A stretch of 45,692 nucleotides of DNA, from NCBI GenBank assembly GCA_031276865.1, contig JAISMF010000039.1:1-45692 (forward strand), written 5' to 3'. The notes under the pieces were generated by a model, which was given only the letters and a program-made list of their open reading frames with translations, was not told the origin of the DNA and made no database searches. This DNA comes from Deltaproteobacteria bacterium. GTDB taxonomy: Bacteria > Desulfobacterota > Desulfarculia > Adiutricales > Adiutricaceae. The position numbers and the translations under genes are program-made. Every line of letters begins with the position of its first letter. Position 1 is the stretch's first letter. Positions 1-7,476 of this stretch are shown here, piece by piece.

Positions 1-1
1 T

Positions 2-1164
2 GTAATCTTAATACGGGCGTTACTTTTGACGAACGGCAGATTTTTTGAATTTTGGAATAAAGTGAGACGATACGGATTTTAATATATATTTTTTTTACAT
101 CATATTGCGGACAAACCCCCCAGGACTTCATAGCTCCAAAACTTGGTGAATACGCTTCCCAAGTTGTGCGAAAAACGGAATTAACCCAGCTGGAAGCGGT
201 ACCCGTTCTTTTCCATAGCGGTTACTTGACGGTGGATAAGGTAATATCAGCATTATCCGATGATCCGGAATCAAAAAATAGTAAGGGATTAAAATCATAC
301 ACGTTTAAACTACCAAATTTTGAGATAAGTTCTTCCTATTACCTAGACTGCTTCCGTACGGTTTTTGATAAAATAACAACTACTGAACTTGAAGCAATTC
401 GTGAAAAATTACTTTCCGCTATACTTGCGAGAGATGCCGATACCTTAAGCTCTTTATTTATAAATTTATTTTCAAGCGTAACTTATCACCAAAAACCAGA
501 AGGCGAAAAAATTTTTCACGCGTATGTTCAATTAATATTTCTCGCGGCTGATTTTCAAACTCTAAGCGAGCTACCTAGTCCCAAAGGTAGACTTGATTTA
601 TGCGTTGAATTACCGGATAAAGTCTTCGCGGTAATTGAACTGAAGTTTTGCAAAAAATTAAAAAAACGCGCGCCCAATGAAGAAAACGCCATTTTGGCCT
701 CCCTTGCCGTTGAACAGTTTTCACAGGATCAAATTTTTCAATTTTTAGCCAAAAAGGCGTTAAACGAACTGGATAACATTGAAATATATAAAATTTTATC
801 TGAATTCAATTTAAAAAAGATAACTGAAACCGAAAAGAACGCTCTGATCGGTTTGACGGTTCTAAAAACGTTGCCAAAAGACCGTACCAATCTCGTTTTG
901 GCCGACGCCGTAAGAGAAACGCTCCCGCTTGAAGTTATAGAAAAAGCTCTCATCTCGATTACGCCAAAAATAGAGCTTACACCTATGGAAATTGACAACG
1001 TCCTTTTAAAGTCCGCCAATAAGGCCTTAAGCGATATTTCGAAAAAAGATTATCATGGGCCTCTGCGACTAAAAGCGAAAGAGATTATAGATATCGGGCT
1101 CGCAATCTATGATTACGGCGCGAACGTCAAAGCGGTCTTCTCCCCTGACGCGTCGGATATGTAA
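2..1164 (+). pseudogene. C-terminal part of an AAA-ATPase-like / PD-(D/E)XK nuclease family protein, frameshifted and cut by the window edge
   Basis: The open frame runs without a stop from base 61 to 1164. The first start codon is GTG at 166, but the reading upstream of it (QDFIAPKLGEYASQVV at 121-168) already looks like coding sequence of this family. Bases 2-61 fit in another frame (ending RFFEFWNK), so a frameshift near base 60 is likely. Counting from the GTG, residues 140-162 hold a PD-(D/E)XK core: RLDLCVELP, then VIELKFCK (Asp144, Glu158, Lys160). The family normally has an N-terminal P-loop domain of the AAA-ATPase_like type; that part is missing or outside the window. Beyond the nuclease core about 170 further helical residues follow, longer than I expect for this family. 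Base composition is AT-rich compared with the neighbouring genes. Two palindromic repeats lie just downstream. These genes often occur as many decaying copies; their function is not established. Confidence 0.7.
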
Positions 1165-1295
1165 TTTATTTTAAGAGCTATTTTCCCCGCGGTTTCGGCG
1201 CTTGTTTGAAATTTTTAAAATTTACAAAAAACAAAAATTAAATAAGTGATATATAAAATTATTTTTATGAACACGTCATGCTAGCCGCGTGTTTA

Positions 1296-1392
1296 GAACC
1301 CAAGCGGATATAAGTTAGAAGAATAAAATGAAGAGGTTCCCCTCAAAACATTACTTTTTTCTAATTTTTAATCGCCGTGGTAATATGAGGAT
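1296..1392. repeat. Palindromic repeat, copy 1 (about 95 bp)
   Basis: The left arm is AACCCAAGCGGATATAAG and the right arm is CTAATTTTTAATCGCCGTGG, which are imperfect inverted repeats. The centre carries GGTTCCCCTC, which recurs in related form in other copies. It is followed by ATAGGTCGCAGAGAAGAAAA, a segment repeated after copy 2. Other copies are at 1431, 38487, 39590 and 44379. Confidence 0.75.
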
Positions 1393-1430
1393 AGGTCGCA
1401 GAGAAGAAAAAAGTGTTAAAATTCCAGATA

Positions 1431-1520
1431 TTACCCCGGCGGATAAAAGTTGGAAAGGCAAAAAGGAGTGGTTCCCGTGAATTCATGGTTTTTTTCCAAT
1501 ATTTAACCGCCGGGGAGATG
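1431..1520. repeat. Palindromic repeat, copy 2 (about 90 bp)
   Basis: This is the best-formed copy. The left arm CCCCGGCGGATAAAAGTTGG (1434 on) and the right arm CCAATATTTAACCGCCGGGG (ending 1515) pair almost perfectly, giving about 23-bp arms with three mismatches around a loop of about 36 bases. It lies about 40 bp after copy 1 in the same orientation and is followed by ATCGGTCGCGGAGAGGAAAA, matching the tail of copy 1. I see no gene in the rest of 1165-1646. Confidence 0.8.
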
Positions 1521-1646
1521 AGAAGATCGGTCGCGGAGAGGAAAAACCGGTAAACTTACCGATATGGGAGACGTAATTGATCCAATATGATTCCATCCTC
1601 TTTATCGGCCGCTTCATTTCGCGGCTTGAACGCTCAATGCCCGCGC

Positions 1647-2420
1647 TTATTTTTTTCCCGCCGCGGCTTTCAAAAAGGCTTTAAAGAGCGCCAATTGCTC
1701 CTTACTTACCTGGAACATTCCCTCCGGGTGCCACTGCACTCCCAGCGCGAAAGGGTGCTCCCGGTGCTCCATGGACTCGATCACGCCGTCCGGAGCCCTT
1801 CCCGTCACTAAAAAATCCTTCCCCGGCTCTTTCGCGGCCTGGTGGTGGCCGCTGTTCACTTCGATCTCCTCCAGGCGGAAGATTTTATATATTTTGGAAC
1901 CCTTTTCGATTCGCACCGAGTGCGAGGGGTTTTCCCGGGAAGTTCGCTGGCGGTGGCTCACCGCGCCTTCCACCTCCGTTTCTATATCCCGGCGCAAGGT
2001 TCCGCCGTAAAAACGGTTCATGACCTGGACGCCGCGGCAGACGCCTAGAATGGGCCGCTCCAGCTTATGCGCGGCGGAAAGAAGGGCGAACTCCCAGAGG
2101 TCGCGGAGTTTATCCATGGTGAAAAGGAGATCTTCCAGGCCCGTCGGCTTGTCCTTATACTCGACGATATCGCCCCCGCCGGTTAAAAGCAGTCCGTCCA
2201 AACGACGCATGTATTCCAGGGCCAGGTCGGGGTAATTCTTTTCCGCCGTTTCGATGTCTTTCAGGTTTTCCGGAGAGAGAACGACGGGAAGCCCGCCGGC
2301 TTTCCTCACGGCGTTCGCGAAATTCACGTTCAGCCTGTACTGGGGAAGGAAAGTCCTCCCGTCCCAGTCGCTAATTTTTCCGTGCGAGGCCGAAAGCCCG
2401 ATTAAAAGTACTTTAGTCAA
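1647..2420 (-). CDS. Class I glutamine amidotransferase-like hydrolase (peptidase C26, PuuD-like)
   Basis: A 257-residue cytoplasmic protein of the gamma-glutamyl hydrolase / gamma-glutamyl-GABA hydrolase group. The nucleophile elbow is GVCRGVQ (around residue 147). The His and Glu of the triad are in GVQWHPEGMF near residue 230, and LLLTGGGDI around residue 78 is the oxyanion-loop region. The likely activity is hydrolysis of a gamma-glutamyl amide; the substrate cannot be read from sequence. The start is TTG at 2420, with GGAG only one base away, so the true start is uncertain. It is the last gene of the minus-strand run that starts with cheY, separated from the MaoC gene by 129 bp of GC-rich sequence with short TCCGTC/GTTAG-like repeats. 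It may therefore be transcribed separately. Confidence 0.85.
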   Translation of the reverse strand: MTKVLLIGLSASHGKISDWDGRTFLPQYRLNVNFANAVRKAGGLPVVLSPENLKDIETAEKNYPDLALEYMRRLDGLLLTGGGDIVEYKDKPTGLEDLLFTMDKLRDLWEFALLSAAHKLERPILGVCRGVQVMNRFYGGTLRRDIETEVEGAVSHRQRTSRENPSHSVRIEKGSKIYKIFRLEEIEVNSGHHQAAKEPGKDFLVTGRAPDGVIESMEHREHPFALGVQWHPEGMFQVSKEQLALFKAFLKAAAGKK

Positions 2421-2549
2421 ACTCCGGCCCGTTCCGTTTCGTCTATTCGTCTTTTCGCGGGTTCGTCCGTTAGCGCGTTAGTCCGCGAGTCCGTCCGTTT
2501 TTTTCCCCGGGTCGGGTATTTAACGGTTTTTTGGGGAAAAGCCCCGTAG

Positions 2550-3002
2550 CTATTTATCCGGCTTCATGGGCTCGAAGAGTATCTCCCCGCTCCCGTCCAC
2601 CACCGTCTTTCCCAGCTGGTTTTTAATGGTGGTCTTAAGCGTCACTTTGGGGTAATGGTGGTCGAGGCCCACCACCTCGGCCCGGACGGTTATGGTGTCG
2701 CCTAGGAAAACGGGGGCGGTGAAGACCACGCTCTGATTGAGGTAAATGGACCCGGGCCCCGGAAGCGCCGTGCCGAAGATGGCTCCGATGAAGCTCACCG
2801 GCAAAAGGCCGTGGGCTATCCTTTTTTTGAAAAAGCTTTTCGCCGCGTAGTCCGGATCCAGATGGATGGGGTTGAAGTCCCCGGTGAGCTCGGCGAAGGA
2901 TTTTATAAGCTCCCCGGTTATCTCCACGCTCCGCTCGTAGTAGTCTCCGAGCTTTATTTCGGCGTAGGTCCCGGGGGCTTTCGAGGGCTCTCTCTTCTCC
3001 AT
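2550..3002 (-). CDS. MaoC-like (R)-specific enoyl-CoA hydratase
   Basis: A 150-residue single hot-dog protein. The hydratase 2 motif is clear: DFNPIHLDPDYA followed by RIAHGLLPVSF, which supplies the catalytic Asp and His of (R)-hydratases such as PhaJ. The family hydrates trans-2-enoyl-CoA to (R)-3-hydroxyacyl-CoA. The start is the ATG at 3002 (MEKREPSK); the charged first 10 residues precede the conserved YAEIKLGDYYE. It follows the coiled-coil membrane protein gene by 48 bp in the same direction. Its place behind chemotaxis-like genes gives no obvious pathway link. The family call is firm; the in vivo substrate is unknown. Confidence 0.88.
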   Translation of the reverse strand: MEKREPSKAPGTYAEIKLGDYYERSVEITGELIKSFAELTGDFNPIHLDPDYAAKSFFKKRIAHGLLPVSFIGAIFGTALPGPGSIYLNQSVVFTAPVFLGDTITVRAEVVGLDHHYPKVTLKTTIKNQLGKTVVDGSGEILFEPMKPDK

Positions 3003-3050
3003 TGCGTCCCTTTCCCGGATCCCTTCGCCCCCTGGCTTCCGCGGCCCCGA

Positions 3051-3716
3051 TTAAGAGCCGATGAGGATGAACAGGGCCAGGGACCCTTTCAGCTGATCGA
3101 GGAGAAGGATGTAGCGCTCGTCCCCCCTCGTGATGATGAAGCTGTCTCCGGCCTCCATGGTCCTCGTGTGGCGGTTGTCGGTGTCCAGATGCTGGATTCG
3201 CACCTGGGCCACCTTGTCGAGGCTGTCGATTTCCGGAACCGAGAGCCTGGCCTGGTCGTTTAAAATGAGCTTGGACTCCCCCGTCCGCAAAGAGAAGCGG
3301 CTGATCTCCCGCGGATCGTTTTCCTCTTTCAGGGATCCCTTGGGCGCCCCCTCGGGAATGTGTAGATCCGCCGGCCTTTCCGGGGGGGGCTCCCCCGGAA
3401 GGGCGGCCTCCGGAGGGGCGTTCGGAATAGCGGGCGCCGCCGGGGCGGAGGGCGTTTCCCGGGGCGCGGCGGCCGGAGCCGCGGCGGGGCCTTCCCCCTT
3501 GAGGCGGTTTATTTCCGCGCTCTGGAGCTCGAGGCGGGTCCTTAAAGAGGAGATCTCCGCCTCCATGCGGGCCATTTCGTTTTCGTAGCGGGCGATCCGC
3601 GTTTTGGCCGCGCGGCGGCCGTTGTCGAAGCTGAAGTAGTAGACCATGCCGCAGAGGGCGAAAAGGGCCAGAAGGCGCCAAAGGCGGTCGAATCTGGGAT
3701 TTTTCCAGTCCGCCAT
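3051..3716 (-). CDS. Membrane-anchored coiled-coil protein of unknown function
   Basis: A 221-residue protein I cannot assign to a named family. Residues 12-29 form one hydrophobic segment (LWRLLALFALCGMVYYF), a probable inner-membrane anchor. Residues 35-75 are a charged heptad-like coiled coil (ENEMARMEAEISSLRTRLE). Residues 76-115 are an Ala/Pro-rich linker, and residues 135-221 form a compact C-terminal domain, probably outside the membrane if the protein is inserted N-in. The start ATG at 3716 follows the stop of the double receiver gene directly (TGACATG), so the two are almost certainly translated together. That coupling suggests a role in the same signalling unit, but this is inference. 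Confidence 0.7.
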   Translation of the reverse strand: MADWKNPRFDRLWRLLALFALCGMVYYFSFDNGRRAAKTRIARYENEMARMEAEISSLRTRLELQSAEINRLKGEGPAAAPAAAPRETPSAPAAPAIPNAPPEAALPGEPPPERPADLHIPEGAPKGSLKEENDPREISRFSLRTGESKLILNDQARLSVPEIDSLDKVAQVRIQHLDTDNRHTRTMEAGDSFIITRGDERYILLLDQLKGSLALFILIGS

Positions 3717-3717
3717 G

Positions 3718-4638
3718 TCAGAGGATGAGGCCCAGGGCTATCCTGGTCACGAACTCGGACACGGCGCTGTCGCTGGCCGGCTTCAGGATGCAGTCGTCCA
3801 CCCCGTTTCCGGGGGCCATGATGAGGGGGAGCTTGTCCTCGCTCGCCGTGCAGATGACGAAGTAACAGGGGTTGTACTTCTGGTTGTACTTGAGCTCCTT
3901 GCAAAAATCCACGCCGGTGCGTCCGTCCTCCAGGGAGTAGTCGGAGACGATGATCCGCGGCTTCTCCTTTAAAGTGAGGGGCACCGCCTCCTCGATGGAC
4001 TCCGAGGTCACCACCACGAAGTTGTAGTCCTCCAAAAGCTTCTTAAATATCTCCCTCTGGTAGCCGGAATCCGAAAGCACCAGGACCTTCCGGGGCTGGG
4101 ACCCCAGCGGGGTGGAGAGGAGGTAGTTCACGAGCTTCTGGGCGGAGTTTAGGCGGATCTTGAACTTGGCCATCTTCTGGCCCTGGTCTTGAAGCTCCTG
4201 CTCCAGGGAGTGGCTGTCCTCCCCGGTGCGCGTGCGGGAGGGGCCGGAGTAGGCCCGGGCCAGGGCGTTCAGGAAGTGGGTTTTGGAGACGTCCGGAAGG
4301 AGGAAGCCCCGGGCCCCCTCGTTGAAGGCCAGGATGATGTTCTCCCGATCCGAGGGGTTTTTGGAGTCCATGAAGATGAAGGAGGTGCCGGGATACTGGT
4401 CGGTCACGGCCTGCATCACCTTGACGCTCAAGGCGTCGTCGGCCAAGTAGTCCATGACCACTATATCCGGATTCTGCCGGAGCACGCCCTGGGTGAGCGA
4501 GGTTAAGAGCATGGCCTCGGGCTCGCCTTCCAGGGGGGGCTTGGGAAAAAGGGGCTGGTACTTCTCCCCCTCCAGATAGCCTTTCAGCCGCTCTTGAAGT
4601 TCGGGGTCTTCGATTTGAAAGTATACGGAAGCGCTCAC
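3718..4638 (-). CDS. Tandem receiver-domain response regulator (degenerate REC + REC)
   Basis: A 306-residue protein with two CheY-like receiver domains and no output domain. The second (about 183-306) is intact: the acidic pocket is weak (LVLSDSG), phospho-acceptor Asp233 is in IIVSDYSLEDG, Thr264 is in CTAS and Lys286 is in LKPAS. The first (about 3-130) keeps a candidate Asp63 (DIVVMDYLADD), but has no Lys after the last strand (GFLLPDVSK), so it probably cannot switch normally. A coiled segment (141-165) joins them. The gene lies 9 bp after cheA and is coupled to the next gene, so it is a plausible phosphoryl acceptor or sink for the CheA kinase. The domain calls are solid; the role is inferred from neighbours. 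Confidence 0.83.
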   Translation of the reverse strand: MSASVYFQIEDPELQERLKGYLEGEKYQPLFPKPPLEGEPEAMLLTSLTQGVLRQNPDIVVMDYLADDALSVKVMQAVTDQYPGTSFIFMDSKNPSDRENIILAFNEGARGFLLPDVSKTHFLNALARAYSGPSRTRTGEDSHSLEQELQDQGQKMAKFKIRLNSAQKLVNYLLSTPLGSQPRKVLVLSDSGYQREIFKKLLEDYNFVVVTSESIEEAVPLTLKEKPRIIVSDYSLEDGRTGVDFCKELKYNQKYNPCYFVICTASEDKLPLIMAPGNGVDDCILKPASDSAVSEFVTRIALGLIL

Positions 4639-4647
4639 TAAGGGCCT

Positions 4648-6864
4648 CTAATCGACGGGCAGATTTTCGAATTCCACGACGTTGTAGAGCTTCTTCAGCT
4701 GGTTTTCGCAGAATCTGTTCACCTCGTCCAGGGTGTGGGTGGAGGAGAACATCACTTTGAGCTTTTCCGTGGCCAGGCCCTTCTCGATCTTTTCCAGATT
4801 GGGCACGGTGTCGATTAAGTCCCCCACCAGGGCCAGCCTCTTTATGATGAGATAGGCCACAAGCGAGGTCTCCTGAAAGGAGGGCCCTATCTGGAACATG
4901 GCCTGGTAGACGCGCATGCCGCGGGTTATGAGCTTGGAGAAGTAGAGGATGGTCCCCAAGGGGGACAGATGGAAGTTTCCGTCCTCGGGCTCGTCTTTGC
5001 TCTTGTCCCGGCTCTCGCTGCGCTTGTAGCGGGCGAGCTCGGCCAAAAGATCGGCATCCGTCACCTCGTAGCCCCGGCCGGCCCGGATTTCCGAGATCCC
5101 GTGCTCCATGCTCTTGACGGCGTCCAGGAGCAGATCGATCACATCCTGGGTGACCTGGAGCTCCTTTTCCCGCACCTGGTCCAAAACCGTCTCCACCTCG
5201 TGGACGAAGGTGCCCACGTTGGTGAAGCCCGTCATGATGAAGTTTCCCTTGATGGAGTGGAAGTGCCGGAAGATGGTGTTCACCCGGCGGATGTTCTCCG
5301 GATCCTTCTCCAGCTGGAAGACCTCCTCGTTTAGATCTTTCAAGATGTTTATGATCTCGACGTAGAACTCCTCGGCCATGGCCTCGTCCATGGTGCCCTC
5401 CTGGGGCTTATGGGCGGGCGCTCCCGCCGAGGGGGGGGCGGCGTCTCCGGCGGGGGGGGCGGGGGCCCCGGACTCCATGACGGCGGCGGGAGCCTGCTCC
5501 TCCTCGTCCATCAACTGGGAGTGGTCCATGAAGCTGCCGTCGGAGGCCTCCATGATCCTTCCGCTGGAAAGGGCTATCAAGTCGAAGGGGTCCAAGACCA
5601 TGCCCAGCTGGCTGCCGCCCAGGATGGTGGTGCCGGCCACCCCCCGCACGGTGAAGATCTCGGGGAGGGGAATGAGGACGAGCTTCTGGGGGCGGATGAA
5701 CTCGGACACCTTCAAGGCGATGCGCCCGTTCTTGGCGTCGATGATTATCACCGGAAGGTTCTCCGTGAAATCCCCGGAGGCGAGGGGGGTGCCCGTCAGA
5801 AGCTCCCTTAGATCGTGGAGGGGGACGATGGTGCCCAGGTAGGTGATGCTCTCGGTGCGCTCCATGGTGGTGTGCACGTCGCCCTGGTTGAAGGACTGGG
5901 TGGCCACCACGTTTCCGATGGGGACGGCGTAGTAGCTCTCCCCGGAGCGGATGATCAAGGCGTCCGTTATGTTCACCGCCGAGAGCTGGGGGATCTTGTA
6001 GGTGAACGTGGTGCCCTTGGAGGGGATGGTGTCGATGATCACCTCGCCTCCCAGGTTCTCCACGGTGCTCTTGACCACGTCCATGCCCACGCCCCGGCCG
6101 GAGATCTCCGTCGCCTCCGCGGCGGTGGAGAAGGCGGGAAGCATGATGAGGTTCCAGACCTCCTGCTTGGAGATGGCCTGGGCCGCCGAGGTCGGCAGGA
6201 ACCCCTTCTCCACGGCCACCTGGCGGATGCGCTCCTCGTCCAAGCCGTGGCCGTCGTCGCTCACCGAGACGTAGGTGAAGCCCTCCTTTTTGTAGGCCGT
6301 GAGCGTGAGCTGGCCCGTGGGGGGTTTGCCGTGGTGCTTCCTCTCCAAGGGATCCTCGAGGCCGTGGTCCACCGCGTTTCTAATCTGGTGGGCCAGAGGC
6401 TCGTAGAGCCTCTCGGCCACGGTCTTGTCCACCAAGGTGTCCTCGCCCACGATCTCGAAGTTCACCTGGCGGCCCTTTTTCTTGGCCAGATCGCGCACCA
6501 GGCGCCGGAAACGCAGAAAGGTCTCCTTGATGGGCACCATGCGGATGTCCATCACGAGGTGATGCAGATCCTGGGAGATGCGGTTCGTGGTGATGGCCAC
6601 GTTCTTGATCATCTCCATGGAGTTTTTGTCGATGTTGGCCGACGAGGTGGAGAGGTGGCGCTGGAGGATGGAGATGTTGGAGGCGGAGATGATTATCTCG
6701 CCCGTCAGCCCCAGAAGCTTGTCCAGATGCGAGATCTTCACCGCCATGCGGTCGAGCTCGGGCGGGGCGCCCTTGGCGGCGTCCTTGCCGACGACCTCTT
6801 TGGCGGCGGGATCCCGCGCCGGCTCCCTCTGGTCGAGGGCGGCTTCCGGGCTGTTACCATTCAT
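4648..6864 (-). CDS. cheA: CheA-type histidine kinase with permuted domain order (P3-P4-P5 first, Hpt last)
   Basis: A 738-residue chemotaxis-type kinase. Residues 38-110 are the P3 dimerisation helices. Residues 120-290 are the P4 ATPase, with the N box HQIRNAVDHGLE (159-170), DDGHGLD (203-209) and GRGVGMDVV (256-264). Residues 292-435 are the CheW-like P5 domain. After an Ala/Pro linker (455-490) comes the Hpt domain, with His536 in FHSIKGNF. A last ferredoxin-like region (640-738) resembles the P2-type domain that normally follows P1. A standard CheA starts with P1, so here the phosphotransfer module has moved to the C-terminus. The start ATG lies inside the end of cheY (11-bp overlap), giving translational coupling. 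Methyl-accepting receptors, CheW, CheR and CheB genes are not in the window. Confidence 0.93.
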   Translation of the reverse strand: MNGNSPEAALDQREPARDPAAKEVVGKDAAKGAPPELDRMAVKISHLDKLLGLTGEIIISASNISILQRHLSTSSANIDKNSMEMIKNVAITTNRISQDLHHLVMDIRMVPIKETFLRFRRLVRDLAKKKGRQVNFEIVGEDTLVDKTVAERLYEPLAHQIRNAVDHGLEDPLERKHHGKPPTGQLTLTAYKKEGFTYVSVSDDGHGLDEERIRQVAVEKGFLPTSAAQAISKQEVWNLIMLPAFSTAAEATEISGRGVGMDVVKSTVENLGGEVIIDTIPSKGTTFTYKIPQLSAVNITDALIIRSGESYYAVPIGNVVATQSFNQGDVHTTMERTESITYLGTIVPLHDLRELLTGTPLASGDFTENLPVIIIDAKNGRIALKVSEFIRPQKLVLIPLPEIFTVRGVAGTTILGGSQLGMVLDPFDLIALSSGRIMEASDGSFMDHSQLMDEEEQAPAAVMESGAPAPPAGDAAPPSAGAPAHKPQEGTMDEAMAEEFYVEIINILKDLNEEVFQLEKDPENIRRVNTIFRHFHSIKGNFIMTGFTNVGTFVHEVETVLDQVREKELQVTQDVIDLLLDAVKSMEHGISEIRAGRGYEVTDADLLAELARYKRSESRDKSKDEPEDGNFHLSPLGTILYFSKLITRGMRVYQAMFQIGPSFQETSLVAYLIIKRLALVGDLIDTVPNLEKIEKGLATEKLKVMFSSTHTLDEVNRFCENQLKKLYNVVEFENLPVD

Positions 6865-7255
6865 GATTGAATATCCTCTGGAGCACGGTGCTCACCATCT
6901 CCGCCGTGGGGGGCTTGATCAGGTAGTCGTCCGCCCCCAGCCGCAAAGCCCGGAATATGTATTTGTAGTCGGCGTGCGTGGAGAGGATGACCACCGGGAT
7001 GGCTCGGTACTTGGGATTGTTCTTCAAAGCCTCGGTGAGCTCGAAGCCGTCCATCTCCGCCATGACCAGATCCGTTATCACCAGATCCTGGGGGCTCTGC
7101 CCCAGAAGGTTCAAAGCCTCCGCCCCGTTCACGGCCTCGGTCACCTTGAGGCCCATGGAGGCGAAGAGCTCCTTTATGGTCTTGCGCACCGCCTGGTAGT
7201 CGTCCACCACCAGGACGGATTTGCCCTGCCACACTTTTCCGTCTATTTTAGCCAT
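6854..7255 (-). CDS. cheY: CheY-like single-domain response regulator
   Basis: A 133-residue stand-alone receiver. All key residues are visible: the acidic pair in VLVVDDYQ (residues 14-20), the phospho-acceptor Asp in LVITDLVMAEMDG, the Ser of VILSTHAD and the Lys of DDYLIKPPTAE. It is the first gene of a probable six-gene minus-strand operon, with a good promoter about 90 bp upstream. Its last codons overlap the cheA start by 11 bp, so it is most likely the direct partner of that kinase. Whether it acts on a flagellar motor, type IV pili or another output cannot be told here. The start is the ATG at 7255; an upstream GGGAA is a weak ribosome binding site. Confidence 0.9.
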   Translation of the reverse strand: MAKIDGKVWQGKSVLVVDDYQAVRKTIKELFASMGLKVTEAVNGAEALNLLGQSPQDLVITDLVMAEMDGFELTEALKNNPKYRAIPVVILSTHADYKYIFRALRLGADDYLIKPPTAEMVSTVLQRIFNHEW

Positions 7256-7340
7256 GAATTCCCGCGCCCGGCGCCCTCCGGATTGAAAAGACCCCTTTCC
7301 GGCCCCGCCGGAAAGCCGGAAACTTCAATATTCGAAAGAA

Positions 7341-7369
7341 AGTATAACATCATGGGGAGACTATTTCAA
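7341..7369 (-). promoter_or_regulatory. Sigma70-type promoter of the cheY-cheA operon
   Basis: Read on the minus strand: TTGAAA (7369-7364), a 17-bp spacer, then TATACT (7346-7341). It lies about 85 bp upstream of the cheY start and no other gene intervenes. Confidence 0.7.
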
Positions 7370-7429
7370 ACCGGAGGCCCCGAAAGGCGGGCGGCCGGCG
7401 CCGAAGGGCGCCGGCGAGGCGGATGAATT

Positions 7430-7458
7430 CGAAAAAGAACAAGGCCCCTCATGGGGCG
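7430..7458 (-). terminator. Rho-independent terminator behind cpoB
   Basis: On the minus strand GCCCC-ATGA-GGGGC forms a short hairpin (7457-7444), followed by TTGTTCTTTTT. It sits about 20 bp downstream of the cpoB stop codon and upstream of the cheY promoter. Confidence 0.6.
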
Positions 7459-7476
7459 TCAAGCGGAAAAAGCCCC

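Noticed and set aside
1296..1520. CRISPR array from the two neighbouring repeats
   Set aside because: Only two imperfect palindromic units of about 90 bp, no uniform spacers and no cas genes. Other copies are far away as single units.
2635..3681. Minus-strand open frame of 348 codons over the MaoC and coiled-coil genes
   Set aside because: Its Arg/Pro/Gly-rich product covers two genes with recognisable protein features in another frame.
5815..6870. Plus-strand open frame of 351 codons across cheA
   Set aside because: It is opposite the well-conserved cheA gene and has the His/Gly/Val-rich make-up typical of antisense frames in GC-rich DNA.
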